Below are positions 9,679-18,526 of a stretch of DNA of 64,000 bases, piece by piece. How positions within the stretch are numbered: position 1 is the first letter of the stretch; each line of letters starts with the position of its first letter. A program made the position numbers and the translations under genes. This DNA comes from Croceicoccus sediminis. GTDB taxonomy: Bacteria; Pseudomonadota; Alphaproteobacteria; Sphingomonadales; Sphingomonadaceae. The stretch covers positions 1 to 64,000 of the forward strand of contig NZ_SUNC01000004.1 of the NCBI RefSeq assembly GCF_007570835.1, in the 5' to 3' direction. Under the pieces are notes generated by a model. It made no database searches. It saw nothing but the letters and a program-made list of their open reading frames with translations, and had not been told where the DNA came from.

Positions 9679-10656
9679 TCAATATCCGTGAAGGTAGCTG
9701 GCGTTCTTCTTGAACGACATGATCGGGCGATAATCGTTGGCCCGGTCGCCATCGAGCAGCGCGTCGCTGGCGTTGTCCAGCATGATGGCGCGACCGTTGA
9801 GTTTTACGATCAGGACGGCGTGATCGTCGCGGCGGACAAGGTCGCGGGCAATCGTCAGGTACATGTCATCGCGTGACACGCCCATGGCGGCAAGGATTTC
9901 CATCTTCGCGATGGCATAGTCCTCGCAGTCGCCCTTCCCGGCACGCAGCGTTTCACGCGCGCTGGCCCAGTAATCGGCCTTGCCGTAAAGCTTGGCATCC
10001 GAAACGTAGGCGACCTTGCGGTTGACCCAGCGGTTCACGCCCGCGATCCGGTCTTCCATCGAACCCGCACCGCTGTCTGCGGCAACGAGCGATGCGGCGG
10101 CGACACCCTTGCCCGCCACCCGGTTCCAGTCCGCGTCGAACGACGTGGTGGAAATCGGCAGGATGCGGCTTTCGAGAAAATCGAAGCTCTTGCGACCGAT
10201 GCCGGGACGTGCGGCGTCGAAAGTCGTCGCGCAGCTGATCCCGAATTCCGCAGCAGGAACCGGCTTGGCCGCGGCGGCGTTCTGGGGGGCGGCCATGCCG
10301 CTTGCACGCATGGCGATCGCGGGCATGTAGGTCGGACGCGGGGTCACGCTACCGGTCATCACCGCGGGCTGCGGGTTTGCCTGCTGCATGCGCATCTTTT
10401 CAAGCGCGGTCATCGCACGCTTGCGCGGGCGGCTGATCAGTGCGGCGGTGCCCGCTGTTTGCGCCGTCGTATAGCTGGCGGCGGCAAAGCGGTTACACCC
10501 GGTCGCGTGCGAAACGTTGGCGACGGCGGTGGCAATAATCGCGGAACCGGCCGAACGCGCCTCTGCCTCGCCAGGGGTGGCGAGAGCCAGAACGGCGGCA
10601 CCTGCGGCAAGAATGCCGAGGGTTTTCGAACCGTTGCAAGAGGGCGCATTGAACAT
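9679..10656 (-). CDS. lapG: LapG-like periplasmic transglutaminase-fold cysteine protease
   Basis: A 325-residue protein with an N-terminal signal peptide (to about residue 33) and a C-terminal bacterial transglutaminase-like cysteine protease domain (C93/DUF920). The catalytic triad is visible: Cys244 in GDCEDYAIAK, His279 in RDDHAVLIV and Asp294 in MLDNASD. In Pseudomonas, LapG cuts the N-terminal retention module of the adhesin LapA when c-di-GMP is low, releasing the adhesin, and is held back by the receptor LapD. The region between the signal and the protease domain (~35-140) is Ala/Pro-rich and not recognised. Convergence with a complete Lap-type secretion operon makes the same role likely here. 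No lapD-like GGDEF/EAL gene lies in the window. Confidence 0.88.
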   Translation of the reverse strand: MFNAPSCNGSKTLGILAAGAAVLALATPGEAEARSAGSAIIATAVANVSHATGCNRFAAASYTTAQTAGTAALISRPRKRAMTALEKMRMQQANPQPAVMTGSVTPRPTYMPAIAMRASGMAAPQNAAAAKPVPAAEFGISCATTFDAARPGIGRKSFDFLESRILPISTTSFDADWNRVAGKGVAAASLVAADSGAGSMEDRIAGVNRWVNRKVAYVSDAKLYGKADYWASARETLRAGKGDCEDYAIAKMEILAAMGVSRDDMYLTIARDLVRRDDHAVLIVKLNGRAIMLDNASDALLDGDRANDYRPIMSFKKNASYLHGY

Positions 10657-10918
10657 GCTCCTCTTTTCGCCCGGAGGCGATCAAGGAATGCTTGCGGCTT
10701 ATGCTTGCGCAGATTGGTTAATGAAATCTGGCGACCAAACGGGCGCAGAACCAGCTCTCAACGGACGGTTAACCAGCCCAAGCGGCAGGAATCTTAAGAT
10801 GGAGGCGCCCGTCGCAGCGTCTAGCGACAGCCCCGATCTCATGACAATTTTAGTTAATCACGCGCGTGAGCGGTGAAAACAATCTCACATTATAAAGAAA
10901 AAACGTCCGCCCGGCAGG

Positions 10919-11248
10919 TCAACGCTGCACGTTGTGAACGTGCGCGGGGATCGCGACTTCCAGCCCGTCAAGCGTTTCGTCAAGGAGGATCTGGCAAGCC
11001 AGCCTGCTCGTCCCCTGCACCCCTGCGGCGAGGTCGAGCATGTCTTCTTCGTCCTCGGTTGCGGGCTTGAGGTTGCCGAACCAATCGGGCGCGACCACCA
11101 CGTGACAGGTCGAACAGGCCATCTGGCCCTCGCACGTCCCTTCGAGCGGCATGCCCGCGACCTGGGCGACCGTCAGCAGGCTCTCGCCCGCAGAGCCGTC
11201 GGCGGCGACCTTCTCGCCCTCTGCCGTTGTGAAATTGATCCGAACCAT
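10919..11248 (-). CDS. [2Fe-2S] ferredoxin, adrenodoxin/putidaredoxin type
   Basis: A 109-residue ferredoxin. Cluster ligands are Cys39, Cys45, Cys48 (C-x5-C-x2-C) and Cys84 (RLACQI), the pattern of vertebrate-type [2Fe-2S] ferredoxins that serve Fe-S assembly or P450s. The start MVRINFTTAEGEKV is chosen because it gives the canonical N-terminus and has an AGGGA site ten bases upstream; the frame extends further upstream without homology. It lies four bases after the stop of a cysteine desulfurase gene, so it is probably the Isc-type ferredoxin of an Fe-S or sulfur-transfer operon rather than a catabolic electron donor. Confidence 0.9.
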   Translation of the reverse strand: MVRINFTTAEGEKVAADGSAGESLLTVAQVAGMPLEGTCEGQMACSTCHVVVAPDWFGNLKPATEDEEDMLDLAAGVQGTSRLACQILLDETLDGLEVAIPAHVHNVQR

Positions 11249-11252
11249 GCGT

Positions 11253-12341
11253 TCAAATTCCCTGCGCAGTTGCTGCAGCGTTGATTGATGCTGCCGCCTC
11301 TTCGAGGTCATCCATTCCCGTGTAGCGTCCGAAACCCAGCCGGATCGAATTTTTAACATGTTTGTCACTCAATCCGATCGCCTGCAAGACCCGGCTCGGC
11401 TTTCCAGAGCCGGAAGCGCAAGCGGAACCTGCCGAAAAAGCGACGTTTCGGACATCGGACATTAGTCTTGCAACGTCGAGCCCATCGCGCCGCAGGTTCA
11501 GGTTGCCATGCCACCGCGCATCGGCACTACCGTTCAGGGTCCAGCCGTCGAACACTTGCATCGCGCGCTGCCAGAGCGCCTCGATATGTTCGGCATCGGC
11601 CTGCATGCGCTCTTTCGCGAGTTTTGCCGCCGCGCCGAACCCGGCGCATAGGGCGGGGCTGAGCGTGCCCGACCGCAAACCGCCTTCCTGCCCCCCACCA
11701 GTGATCAGCGGCGCCACCTCGACCCCATCGCGCAGCCAAAGCGCACCAATGCCCTTGGGCCCGTGCAGCTTGTGCGCGGAAACCGCGATCGCGTCTGCAT
11801 GGGCGATAGGGATGCGCCCCGCCGCCTGCACCGCATCGCAAACAAAAAGAGCGCCTGCTGCCTTTGCCGCGCGGGCCAGTTCGGCAACCGGCTGGATCGT
11901 ACCAATCTCGTTATTGACCTGCATGACGGCGACAAGGCCGACGCCGTCCGGCAAGGAGCCTTCGGGTTCGACCAGCCCCGCGTGATCGACAGGTATCTCG
12001 TGAAAGGCGTTGGGAAGCGCGCGAGCGGTGTCCCACACGGCAGCATGTTCGATGGCGGATACGGCGATGCCCGCCCCTTCCCTTACCGGCTCACACCCGC
12101 GAATGACCGTGTTGAGCGCCTCGGTCGCCGATCCGGTGAAAAAGACTTTCCCGCCCGGTGGGAACAGCGCGCCCACGCGTTCACGCGCAAGATCGACGGC
12201 GGCAGCCGCCTGTCGGCCCAGCCGGTGCGGGCTATGCGGATTGCCGAAACCCGTGCCGTCCGGCCCGTCGAGCCAGCGCATCATGGCATCGCGCGCTTCG
12301 GGAGCGAGCGGGGTCGTCGCCTGGTAATCGAGATAGATCAT
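11253..12341 (-). CDS. Cysteine desulfurase (class V aminotransferase), second of a tandem pair
   Basis: A 362-residue PLP enzyme of the NifS/IscS type. It begins MIYLDYQATTPLAP, the standard N-terminus. The PLP lysine is in VSAHKLHGPKG and the catalytic Cys is in the flexible loop SAGSACASGS near the C-terminus. It should take sulfur from cysteine, giving alanine and an enzyme persulfide for Fe-S clusters or thio-modifications. The start is fixed by homology and by the four-base ATGA overlap with the upstream desulfurase. A much longer open frame continues upstream on the same frame but reads as antisense-like low-complexity protein and overlaps the first desulfurase entirely, so it is not coding. 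Confidence 0.9.
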   Translation of the reverse strand: MIYLDYQATTPLAPEARDAMMRWLDGPDGTGFGNPHSPHRLGRQAAAAVDLARERVGALFPPGGKVFFTGSATEALNTVIRGCEPVREGAGIAVSAIEHAAVWDTARALPNAFHEIPVDHAGLVEPEGSLPDGVGLVAVMQVNNEIGTIQPVAELARAAKAAGALFVCDAVQAAGRIPIAHADAIAVSAHKLHGPKGIGALWLRDGVEVAPLITGGGQEGGLRSGTLSPALCAGFGAAAKLAKERMQADAEHIEALWQRAMQVFDGWTLNGSADARWHGNLNLRRDGLDVARLMSDVRNVAFSAGSACASGSGKPSRVLQAIGLSDKHVKNSIRLGFGRYTGMDDLEEAAASINAAATAQGI

Positions 12342-13390
12342 GCGCTGGTCCGTACTTGCGCGGCGAGCTTCGTCCAGACTTCCAGGAAGGCATCGATATG
12401 TGCCTCCGTCGTATCGGGGCCGATCGAGACGCGGATGACTTCGCTGGCCGCTTTCTCGTCCATGCCCATGGCCGTCAGCACGCGGCTTGCCTTGAGCGAG
12501 CCTGACGAACAGGCGCTTCCGGCCGAAACCGCGATCCCTGCCCCGTCCAGCCGGATGAGCTGAACCGCCGATCCTAGGCCCGGAATACGAATGGACCCGA
12601 TCGTCGCGATGCGCGGGCTGTCCGCCGCGATCACCTGTCCGCCTGCGTCGATCACGGCATCCTCCAGCTTTGCCCGCAGGCGCAGCGCCTCGCCCATCCA
12701 GGCGTTTCCCGCCTCCAGCGCAGCGGCCATCGCCATCGCGCCAGCCACGTTCTCTGTCCCGCCGCGATAGCCGCGTTCCTGCCCGCCGGTCGGGGCCAGA
12801 AGTGCGAAATCCCGCACCAGCAAGGCACCGATTCCCGGCGGACCACCGAATTTGTGCGCACTGATCGCGGCCATGTCGCAATCGGGCAACGCGATCTTCC
12901 CCGCGCTCTGTGCACAGTCGGCCAGGAGCAGGCCGCCAGAGGCACGCACCGCATCGGCGATGGAGCCCAGCGGCTGGATCACGCCGGTTTCGTTGTTCAC
13001 CTGCTGCACGGCGACAAGCGTGTCGGACACATCGCCCAGCGCATCGGCATCGATCAGCCCGCGCGGATCGACGCCAAGCACCCGCGCGCCCGTGGCATGG
13101 CGTGTCACGGCCTCGTGCTCTACCGCCGAAACCGCACGGCGCAGGGCATGCGTGCGGGTCAGTGCCAGCATCAGCGCTTCGCTCGCCCCGCTGGTGAAGA
13201 TGACCTCTCCGGACCAGCCAAGCGTTGCCTTGACCCGCTCTCGCGCATTTTCGAGCGCACGGCGCGCCGCGCGGCCCGCCGCATGCGGGCTCGACGGATT
13301 GGCATCGAGCGCGAGGCCCGCCAACATCGCCTCGCGCGCTTCCGGCAGGATCGGTGCGGTGGCCGCGTGGTCGAGATAAATGCGCTTCAT
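12338..13390 (-). CDS. Cysteine desulfurase (class V aminotransferase), first of a tandem pair
   Basis: A 350-residue PLP enzyme starting MKRIYLDHAATAP. The PLP lysine is in ISAHKFGGPPG and the catalytic Cys in SAGSACSSGS, so both tandem copies look active. It differs clearly from its neighbour throughout, so this is an old duplication or recruitment rather than a recent copy. The frame continues 24 codons upstream, but the chosen ATG gives the normal N-terminus. It leads the leftward operon desulfurase-desulfurase-ferredoxin and is divergent from a hydrolase gene across 162 bases. Which of the two feeds the Fe-S machinery cannot be told from the sequence. Confidence 0.9.
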   Translation of the reverse strand: MKRIYLDHAATAPILPEAREAMLAGLALDANPSSPHAAGRAARRALENARERVKATLGWSGEVIFTSGASEALMLALTRTHALRRAVSAVEHEAVTRHATGARVLGVDPRGLIDADALGDVSDTLVAVQQVNNETGVIQPLGSIADAVRASGGLLLADCAQSAGKIALPDCDMAAISAHKFGGPPGIGALLVRDFALLAPTGGQERGYRGGTENVAGAMAMAAALEAGNAWMGEALRLRAKLEDAVIDAGGQVIAADSPRIATIGSIRIPGLGSAVQLIRLDGAGIAVSAGSACSSGSLKASRVLTAMGMDEKAASEVIRVSIGPDTTEAHIDAFLEVWTKLAAQVRTSA

Positions 13391-13455
13391 TGCTGAAAAA
13401 ACTGCTCCGGGATCGTACAGGGCGACGTCTATTTCGGGTGTGATTGTCACCAAGA

Positions 13456-13483
13456 TTGTCAATACGCCCGCGATTTCTATATA
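13456..13483 (+). promoter_or_regulatory. Candidate sigma70-type promoter with ATTGTCA repeats
   Basis: TTGTCA, 16 bases, TATATA on the plus strand, about 70 bases before the hydrolase start. The ATTGTCA heptamer occurs three times here (13444-13450, 13455-13461, 13495-13501), the first two exactly 11 bases apart as GATTGTCA, so this divergent control region may also carry a repressor or activator site. Confidence 0.4.
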
Positions 13484-13552
13484 GGCACCATCGAATTGTC
13501 ACTTCCGGCCCTTTCCTGCGTGCCGGAGATCGCCCCGAATTCACGAGGTTCC

Positions 13553-14209
13553 ATGCCCTCCGTCATTTTTCCCGGTCCCGAAGGTCGCCTTGAAGGCCGC
13601 TTCCATCCCGCTCCGCGCCCGCGTGCACCGCTGGCGCTGATCCTGCATCCGCACCCCCAGGGCGGCGGTACGATGAACGAACGTATCACGCAGGCGCTGT
13701 TCAAGGATTTCGCGGCGCGCGGCTTTGCCGTTCTGCGCTTCAATTTCCGCGGCGTCGGCCGCAGTCAGGGCAGCTTCGACAACGGTATCGGCGAACTGTC
13801 CGATGCCGCGGCGGCGCTCGACTGGGTTCAGACCGTCCACCCTGAGGCGCAAGTCACCTGGGTCGCGGGCGTCAGCTTCGGTGCGCTGATCGGGATGCAG
13901 CTCCTGATGCGCCGTCCTGAAATTCGCGGCTTCATCTCGATCGCGCCGCCGGCAAACATGTACGATTTCTCGTTCCTGGCGCCCTGCCCCGCTTCGGGCA
14001 TCATCATCCAGGGTGCGGCCGACACGGTCGTCACGCCCGGCGCCGTACAGAAGCTGGTCGACAAGCTTCGCACGCAAAAGCACATCACGATCCACCACGA
14101 CGAGATTCCGCGCGCGAACCACTTTTTCGAGCATGAGTTCGACGATCTCATGCGCTCGGTCGACAATTACCTCAACTTCCGCCTGAACCCGGACTGCCCG
14201 ATCCGCTGA
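13553..14209 (+). CDS. Alpha/beta hydrolase (dienelactone-hydrolase-like fold)
   Basis: A 218-residue alpha/beta hydrolase without signal peptide. The LILHPHPQGGGTMNE oxyanion region, the nucleophile elbow (VAGVSFGALIG, Ser) and a late His in RANHFFEHEFDD fit the fold; the acid is likely the Asp in QGAADTVVTP. This small subfamily is common in alphaproteobacteria and its substrate is unknown. The start ATG 13553 has an ACGAGG site five bases before it and is preferred to the upstream in-frame start at 13496. It is divergent from the cysteine desulfurases and convergent with the PilZ gene, four bases away. Confidence 0.85.
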   Translation: MPSVIFPGPEGRLEGRFHPAPRPRAPLALILHPHPQGGGTMNERITQALFKDFAARGFAVLRFNFRGVGRSQGSFDNGIGELSDAAAALDWVQTVHPEAQVTWVAGVSFGALIGMQLLMRRPEIRGFISIAPPANMYDFSFLAPCPASGIIIQGAADTVVTPGAVQKLVDKLRTQKHITIHHDEIPRANHFFEHEFDDLMRSVDNYLNFRLNPDCPIR

Positions 14210-14213
14210 TCGG

Positions 14214-14570
14214 TTAAGGGGCGCGCTCGCACTCTGCATCGTCCCGCCATTGCGGCGGGGCGAGTTTCGCGCGGCCCGCGCAATGGGCGACCAGCAGGTG
14301 CAGCTGCTCATCGTCGACCGGTTCCATAAAACGGAAACCGGCCTCGACCCCGCGATCGAGCCAGCGCACTTCGGCTTCGTGCGGGTCCAGCCCGTCGACG
14401 AACATCGTGACCCTGTCGCCGATGAACAGGTTACGCGAAGGATTCGCGACCCGACAGCCCAGCTGCGAAATGTCGGTTACCGATACGAACATGTCGGCAC
14501 CCGCCGGTGAGCGGTAGCAACCCGCCACCCGAATTTCCCACCGCTGCTGGCAGCGCCTGCCCATCGCCAT
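14214..14570 (-). CDS. PilZ-domain protein
   Basis: A 118-residue single-domain protein. An Arg-rich start (GRRCQQRWEIR) and the DISQLGCRV segment match the two c-di-GMP-binding signatures of PilZ domains (RxxxR and D/NxSxxG). Such small PilZ proteins act as cytoplasmic c-di-GMP effectors. ATG 14564 (two codons in) has better spacing to the AAGGA ribosome site and may be the true start. It lies 3.6 kb from the LapG-like gene, whose family is controlled by c-di-GMP in other bacteria, but no direct link can be shown. Confidence 0.8.
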   Translation of the reverse strand: MAMGRRCQQRWEIRVAGCYRSPAGADMFVSVTDISQLGCRVANPSRNLFIGDRVTMFVDGLDPHEAEVRWLDRGVEAGFRFMEPVDDEQLHLLVAHCAGRAKLAPPQWRDDAECERAP

Positions 14571-14801
14571 GTCCTTTCTCTTGCCGAAGGGCCTCGATTA
14601 GTCCTCGCGAACGAATCGGGGGTCTATGACAGGCTAGGCCCTTGTCCTTATTGCTCCTGTCATCAGAACGGTTCCGTCTTGGGGAGCAGATGGTTTTTAC
14701 CCGCCAGAACATGGCTTCGCAGGCCAAAATCTCATCCGGCTTCTATTTCCGGCCAATAGCAGCTAGTTAACGCTCGGACTAACAAGGATGAAGGTAACGA
14801 C

Positions 14802-16427
14802 ATGATCGGAAGAGGGCTTTTCGCAGACCACGGGCTTCAGCGAAATCTCGGCTTCTGGATACCTTTTATCCTGCTCATCGCCCTTCTCGCGCTGGGCCTA
14901 CTGGTACACAGCGCGTTCTTCTGGGGCCTTGTCATCGTCGGGCCACTGCTGCTGATCGCCCTTTATGACATGGTGCAGACGACCCATTCGTTGCGGCGCA
15001 ACTACCCGCTGACCGCACGCTTTCGCTGGCTGTTCGAGGATCTTCGCCCGTTCCTGCGCAGCTATATCGTGGAAGGCCCGCTCGAAGGGCGGCCCTATGA
15101 CCGGGTGTCCCGCTCGCTCGTTTACGCACGCGCCAAGAACCAAGAGGACGCCCACCCCTTCGGCACCGAGTTGGACGTCTATTCCGAAGAGTACGAGGCG
15201 CTCTGCCATTCGATCAATCCCAACCCCAAGGCGGCAAAACGCACGCGGGTAAAAGTGGGAACCGATCAGTGCAGCAAACCCTACGACGCAGCCCGGCTCA
15301 ATATCAGTGCGATGAGCTTCGGCGCGCTTGGCAATCACGCGATCGAGGCGCTGAACATGGGTGCGAAGATCGGTGGTTTTTATCACGACACCGGCGAAGG
15401 TGGGCTTTCCCCCTATCACCTGAAACACGGCGGCGACATCGTATGGGAACTTGGCTCGGGCTATTTCGGCGCGCGGGACAAGGACGGCAATTTCGACCCT
15501 GATGCCTTTCGCGAGAAATCGCAGCACGAACAGGTCAAGATGACCGAAATCAAGCTGAGCCAAGGGGCAAAGCCGGGCCATGGCGGGTTGCTGCCCGCAG
15601 CCAAGGTGACAGAGGAAATCGCCAATACACGGCAAGTGCCCGCGCACCAGGATTGCCTCTCGCCGCCCGGACACTCTGCGTTTTCAACCCCGCGCGAGAT
15701 GCTGGAATTTGCCGCCAAGATGCGCGAACTCTCGGGCGGGAAGCCGGTTGGCATCAAGCTGTGCGTCGGCATGCCGCACGAAATCTTCGCGATCTGCAAG
15801 GCCATGCTCGACAGCGGCATCACGCTCGACTTCATTGTCGTCGATGGCGGCGGCGGCGGCACTGGCGCGGCTCCGCTGGAACTGTCGGACCACGTCGGCC
15901 TGCCGCTTCGCATCGGGCTGTACTATGTCAACAACGCGCTGATCGGCACGGGCCTGAAGGACAAGATCAAGCTTGCCGCATCGGAGAAGGTCTTCTCCGG
16001 TTCGTCCATCGCGATGAACGCGGCGCTGGGCGCGAACTGGTGCAATGCGGCGCGTGCGTTCATGTTCTCGCTGGGCTGCGTCCAGTCGCTTCGGTGCCAC
16101 ACGGGGACCTGCCCCACCGGCGTCGCAACCAGTTCCCCGGCGCGGCAGCGCGGCCTGGTGATCGAGGACAAGGCCCAGCGCGTCGCCAATTTCCAGTCGA
16201 AGACGCTGGATAGCCTTCACGACATCGTCGTGGCCTGCGGTCTTGAGAGCCCCGACGATTTCACGCCGCGCCACTTGCGCCAGTGGAAGAACAATGCCGA
16301 AATGATCCCGTGGTCGCAGGTCGTCCATGAACTGGCACCGGGCCAGTTGCTGCACGAGCCGGACAATACCGCTTTCGCCGAATACTGGCGCATGGCGGAT
16401 CCCGATACGTTCCGGCCCGTGGGGTGA
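14802..16427 (+). CDS. Membrane-anchored FMN-binding glutamate synthase-like protein
   Basis: A 541-residue protein. Two membrane helices lie at residues ~18-57, followed by a GltB central/FMN-binding domain (Glu_synthase family, ~130-520). The FMN/glutamate channel is visible in VDGGGGGTGAAPLEL, and the cysteines of an Fe-S cluster in CVQSLRCHTGTC (Cys426, 432, 437), as in glutamate synthase large subunits. The N-terminal glutaminase domain of true GltB is absent. These stand-alone proteins are widespread, and their natural amino donor and electron donor are not settled. It stands alone, divergent from pilZ across 231 bases that hold no gene I can support, and convergent with the M61 peptidase. 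Confidence 0.9.
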   Translation: MIGRGLFADHGLQRNLGFWIPFILLIALLALGLLVHSAFFWGLVIVGPLLLIALYDMVQTTHSLRRNYPLTARFRWLFEDLRPFLRSYIVEGPLEGRPYDRVSRSLVYARAKNQEDAHPFGTELDVYSEEYEALCHSINPNPKAAKRTRVKVGTDQCSKPYDAARLNISAMSFGALGNHAIEALNMGAKIGGFYHDTGEGGLSPYHLKHGGDIVWELGSGYFGARDKDGNFDPDAFREKSQHEQVKMTEIKLSQGAKPGHGGLLPAAKVTEEIANTRQVPAHQDCLSPPGHSAFSTPREMLEFAAKMRELSGGKPVGIKLCVGMPHEIFAICKAMLDSGITLDFIVVDGGGGGTGAAPLELSDHVGLPLRIGLYYVNNALIGTGLKDKIKLAASEKVFSGSSIAMNAALGANWCNAARAFMFSLGCVQSLRCHTGTCPTGVATSSPARQRGLVIEDKAQRVANFQSKTLDSLHDIVVACGLESPDDFTPRHLRQWKNNAEMIPWSQVVHELAPGQLLHEPDNTAFAEYWRMADPDTFRPVG

Positions 16428-16432
16428 TGGCG

Positions 16433-16455
16433 CGGCGGGGTAGCTACACCCGCCG
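16433..16455. terminator. GC-rich hairpin between convergent genes
   Basis: A 7-bp stem (CGGCGGG / CCCGCCG) five bases after the glutamate-synthase-like stop, between two convergent genes. There is no clear T-run, so the terminator call is weak. Confidence 0.35.
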
Positions 16456-16493
16456 ACGGCCGCGCACGGGCCAGCTGGATCAACCCGAAAGGT

Positions 16494-18338
16494 TTACCCG
16501 GCCCGCGATGCCAGGATCGCGTCGAGCAGGCGCGGTTCGCCGCCGATTGCCTCAAGCGTGGGATAACGCTGCCCCGTCGGACACTCGATGGTGAGCGTCT
16601 TGACGGTGTCGAGGCGTTTCACGACCAGCTCCACGCGCCCGCCCCCGTCGGCGCAGCGGTCAAGTTCGTCCTGCATGGCAGCGTGCGAATAGACGACCCC
16701 GCCAACCGAAAGGATCTCCATGCCTTTGACCATCCCGGCCTGAAAGGCGGGTCCGTCCCACAAGACATCGAGCACTCTTGCTCCCAGGCCCATCTTGACG
16801 CCGATCGAGTAGGAGAAATCGAAGTAGGAATGATGGATCTGATCGTCGGATAGCCAGCCGGATGGGCGATCGGTCCAGACAAGCCGATAGCCGCCATTCT
16901 CGATCCCCGAATAAGGTGCGTGGGGCGCGATGCCATCCACGCGGGATGCGAAGAACGCGGCCCAGTCATGATCGTGCAGGTCGTTCAGCGCGGCAACGAG
17001 TTCTTCCCGCCGATAGGGCGCTGGCTTCATACGTTCCTTGCCGGAATTCTCTTCCTTCGGCGCGAAGAAGGTGCGCATCAGGTCGTCCAGCGAGCGTTCG
17101 CCGCCCGAGCCCTTGCGGATGATCGTGTCCACCTCCAGCCAGATAAGCAGCCCTTCGGAGTAGTAGTCCTCCGACCTTTGCCAGCTCTGCCAGGGCTGCA
17201 CTTCGCGCGCCGTGAAGATCGGGTCGTTGTCGGTATCCGCCAGCGGGCGCCATGTGCGACCCGGGCGATTGTCGTACGTGGCAAAGATCAGGGCGAACGC
17301 CTCGCGGGTCAGGTCCGGCGAAATCAGCCCGCACCGGGCGGCCAGCACATGGCCGTAATACTGCGTCAGCCCTTCGTAGACCCACATGAGCTCGTTGCTC
17401 ATGTGGCTGAAATCGGATTGGTAGTTGCCCGCCGGCACGCGGTACTTGCCCACCCAGGCGTGGACATATTCGTGCGGCAAAAGGTCGCGCTCTGTCGTCG
17501 AGCTTTGCCAGTTGCTGAAATAGGTGGCGCGCACGCCCTCTTCGCTGCAGCTTTCATGCTCCAGCCCCATGTTCCCGACATAGTCGGAACAGGCCATGAG
17601 GAAGTAATACCTGCCGAACGGCCGTCGTTCAAAAAGGGCGTCGGCTTCGGCGATGAGGCGTTGGTGGCAGGCCAGCTCGTCGGTCCCTTGCGGCAACTGG
17701 TCCGCGCGGTCGGCGACGATCAGCAGTTCGATATCCTCGTCCAGCTTTTCGCGGTGGGCATGCATCCCGGCAAGGACCGGCGAATCCACCAAGGTACGCA
17801 CATCCACCGGCGGGAACCGCAGCATCGAATTGTCCGGCCCCGTCCGTGCCTGCCCGCCCGTCGCCATCGCACAGGCCCAGTCCCAGCCCTCCGGCAATCT
17901 CAGCGAAGGCTCGATCAGGATATCGTCGATCGGCGCGTCGGCGGGATAGAGCAGGCATTCTTCCCAATGAAATCGCACGATCTCGTCGCTGACCATGATG
18001 CGGCCCTGATTGCCCTGCGTGGGAGAGAGCGATTGATGCGTGATCTGCAGGCGCTGGGCACCGTCGGGCAGTTCGACGACGAAGCAATAGGGATTTTCCG
18101 GATCGCGCTGCCACCGGCAGATCTTTCCGTCGGCCCTGAACTCAAGTCCGGCCAGCCGGTCGATGGCCCCGCGCGGCGCGTGATAGGCGGGCAGCCACTT
18201 GGCCAGGGTCAGCGTAATCGTCCCATCTCGTCCGGCCACCGACATCGTCTGGCTGGCCCAGAAGATCGCCCTCGCGACATCGCTCGCATCCACGCCAAGC
18301 TCTATCGGCGCGCCCATGTCATCAGCCGGATTGCCCAA
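16494..18338 (-). CDS. M61-family metallopeptidase with PDZ-like C-terminus
   Basis: A 614-residue peptidase of the glycyl aminopeptidase family. The zinc site is HEYVHAW near residue 288 with the downstream Glu in WVYEGLTQYYG; the preceding GLEHESC segment is also typical. An N-terminal beta domain (~10-175) precedes the catalytic domain, and a PDZ-like module (~505-600, GLGARVLDVLWDGPAFQAG) follows. No signal peptide or lipobox is evident, whereas many relatives are exported, so it may be cytoplasmic or the start could be wrong. The gene stands alone; the 188 bases before it are shared with the divergent amidotransferase gene. Confidence 0.9.
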   Translation of the reverse strand: MGNPADDMGAPIELGVDASDVARAIFWASQTMSVAGRDGTITLTLAKWLPAYHAPRGAIDRLAGLEFRADGKICRWQRDPENPYCFVVELPDGAQRLQITHQSLSPTQGNQGRIMVSDEIVRFHWEECLLYPADAPIDDILIEPSLRLPEGWDWACAMATGGQARTGPDNSMLRFPPVDVRTLVDSPVLAGMHAHREKLDEDIELLIVADRADQLPQGTDELACHQRLIAEADALFERRPFGRYYFLMACSDYVGNMGLEHESCSEEGVRATYFSNWQSSTTERDLLPHEYVHAWVGKYRVPAGNYQSDFSHMSNELMWVYEGLTQYYGHVLAARCGLISPDLTREAFALIFATYDNRPGRTWRPLADTDNDPIFTAREVQPWQSWQRSEDYYSEGLLIWLEVDTIIRKGSGGERSLDDLMRTFFAPKEENSGKERMKPAPYRREELVAALNDLHDHDWAAFFASRVDGIAPHAPYSGIENGGYRLVWTDRPSGWLSDDQIHHSYFDFSYSIGVKMGLGARVLDVLWDGPAFQAGMVKGMEILSVGGVVYSHAAMQDELDRCADGGGRVELVVKRLDTVKTLTIECPTGQRYPTLEAIGGEPRLLDAILASRAG

Positions 18339-18526
18339 GATAGTCCTACTCCTTTCAGCGACGGATCGATTCGCGCTGTCTGAAAATTATGCAATACCAA
18401 GGGTTATTGCCCGTCTTCGCCGCCTGCAAGGGCCATCGGGTGTGGGGATTTTTCTGCTTGAGTTTTACGTAAATTGGTTTCAGACCAAACCGGATTGTTG
18501 CCGGCTAATTCCGGAAGGTCGATTGT

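Noticed and set aside
12342-13544. N-terminal extension of the second desulfurase frame
   Set aside because: It covers the first desulfurase in another frame and has random-looking composition; the MIYLDYQATTP start is canonical.
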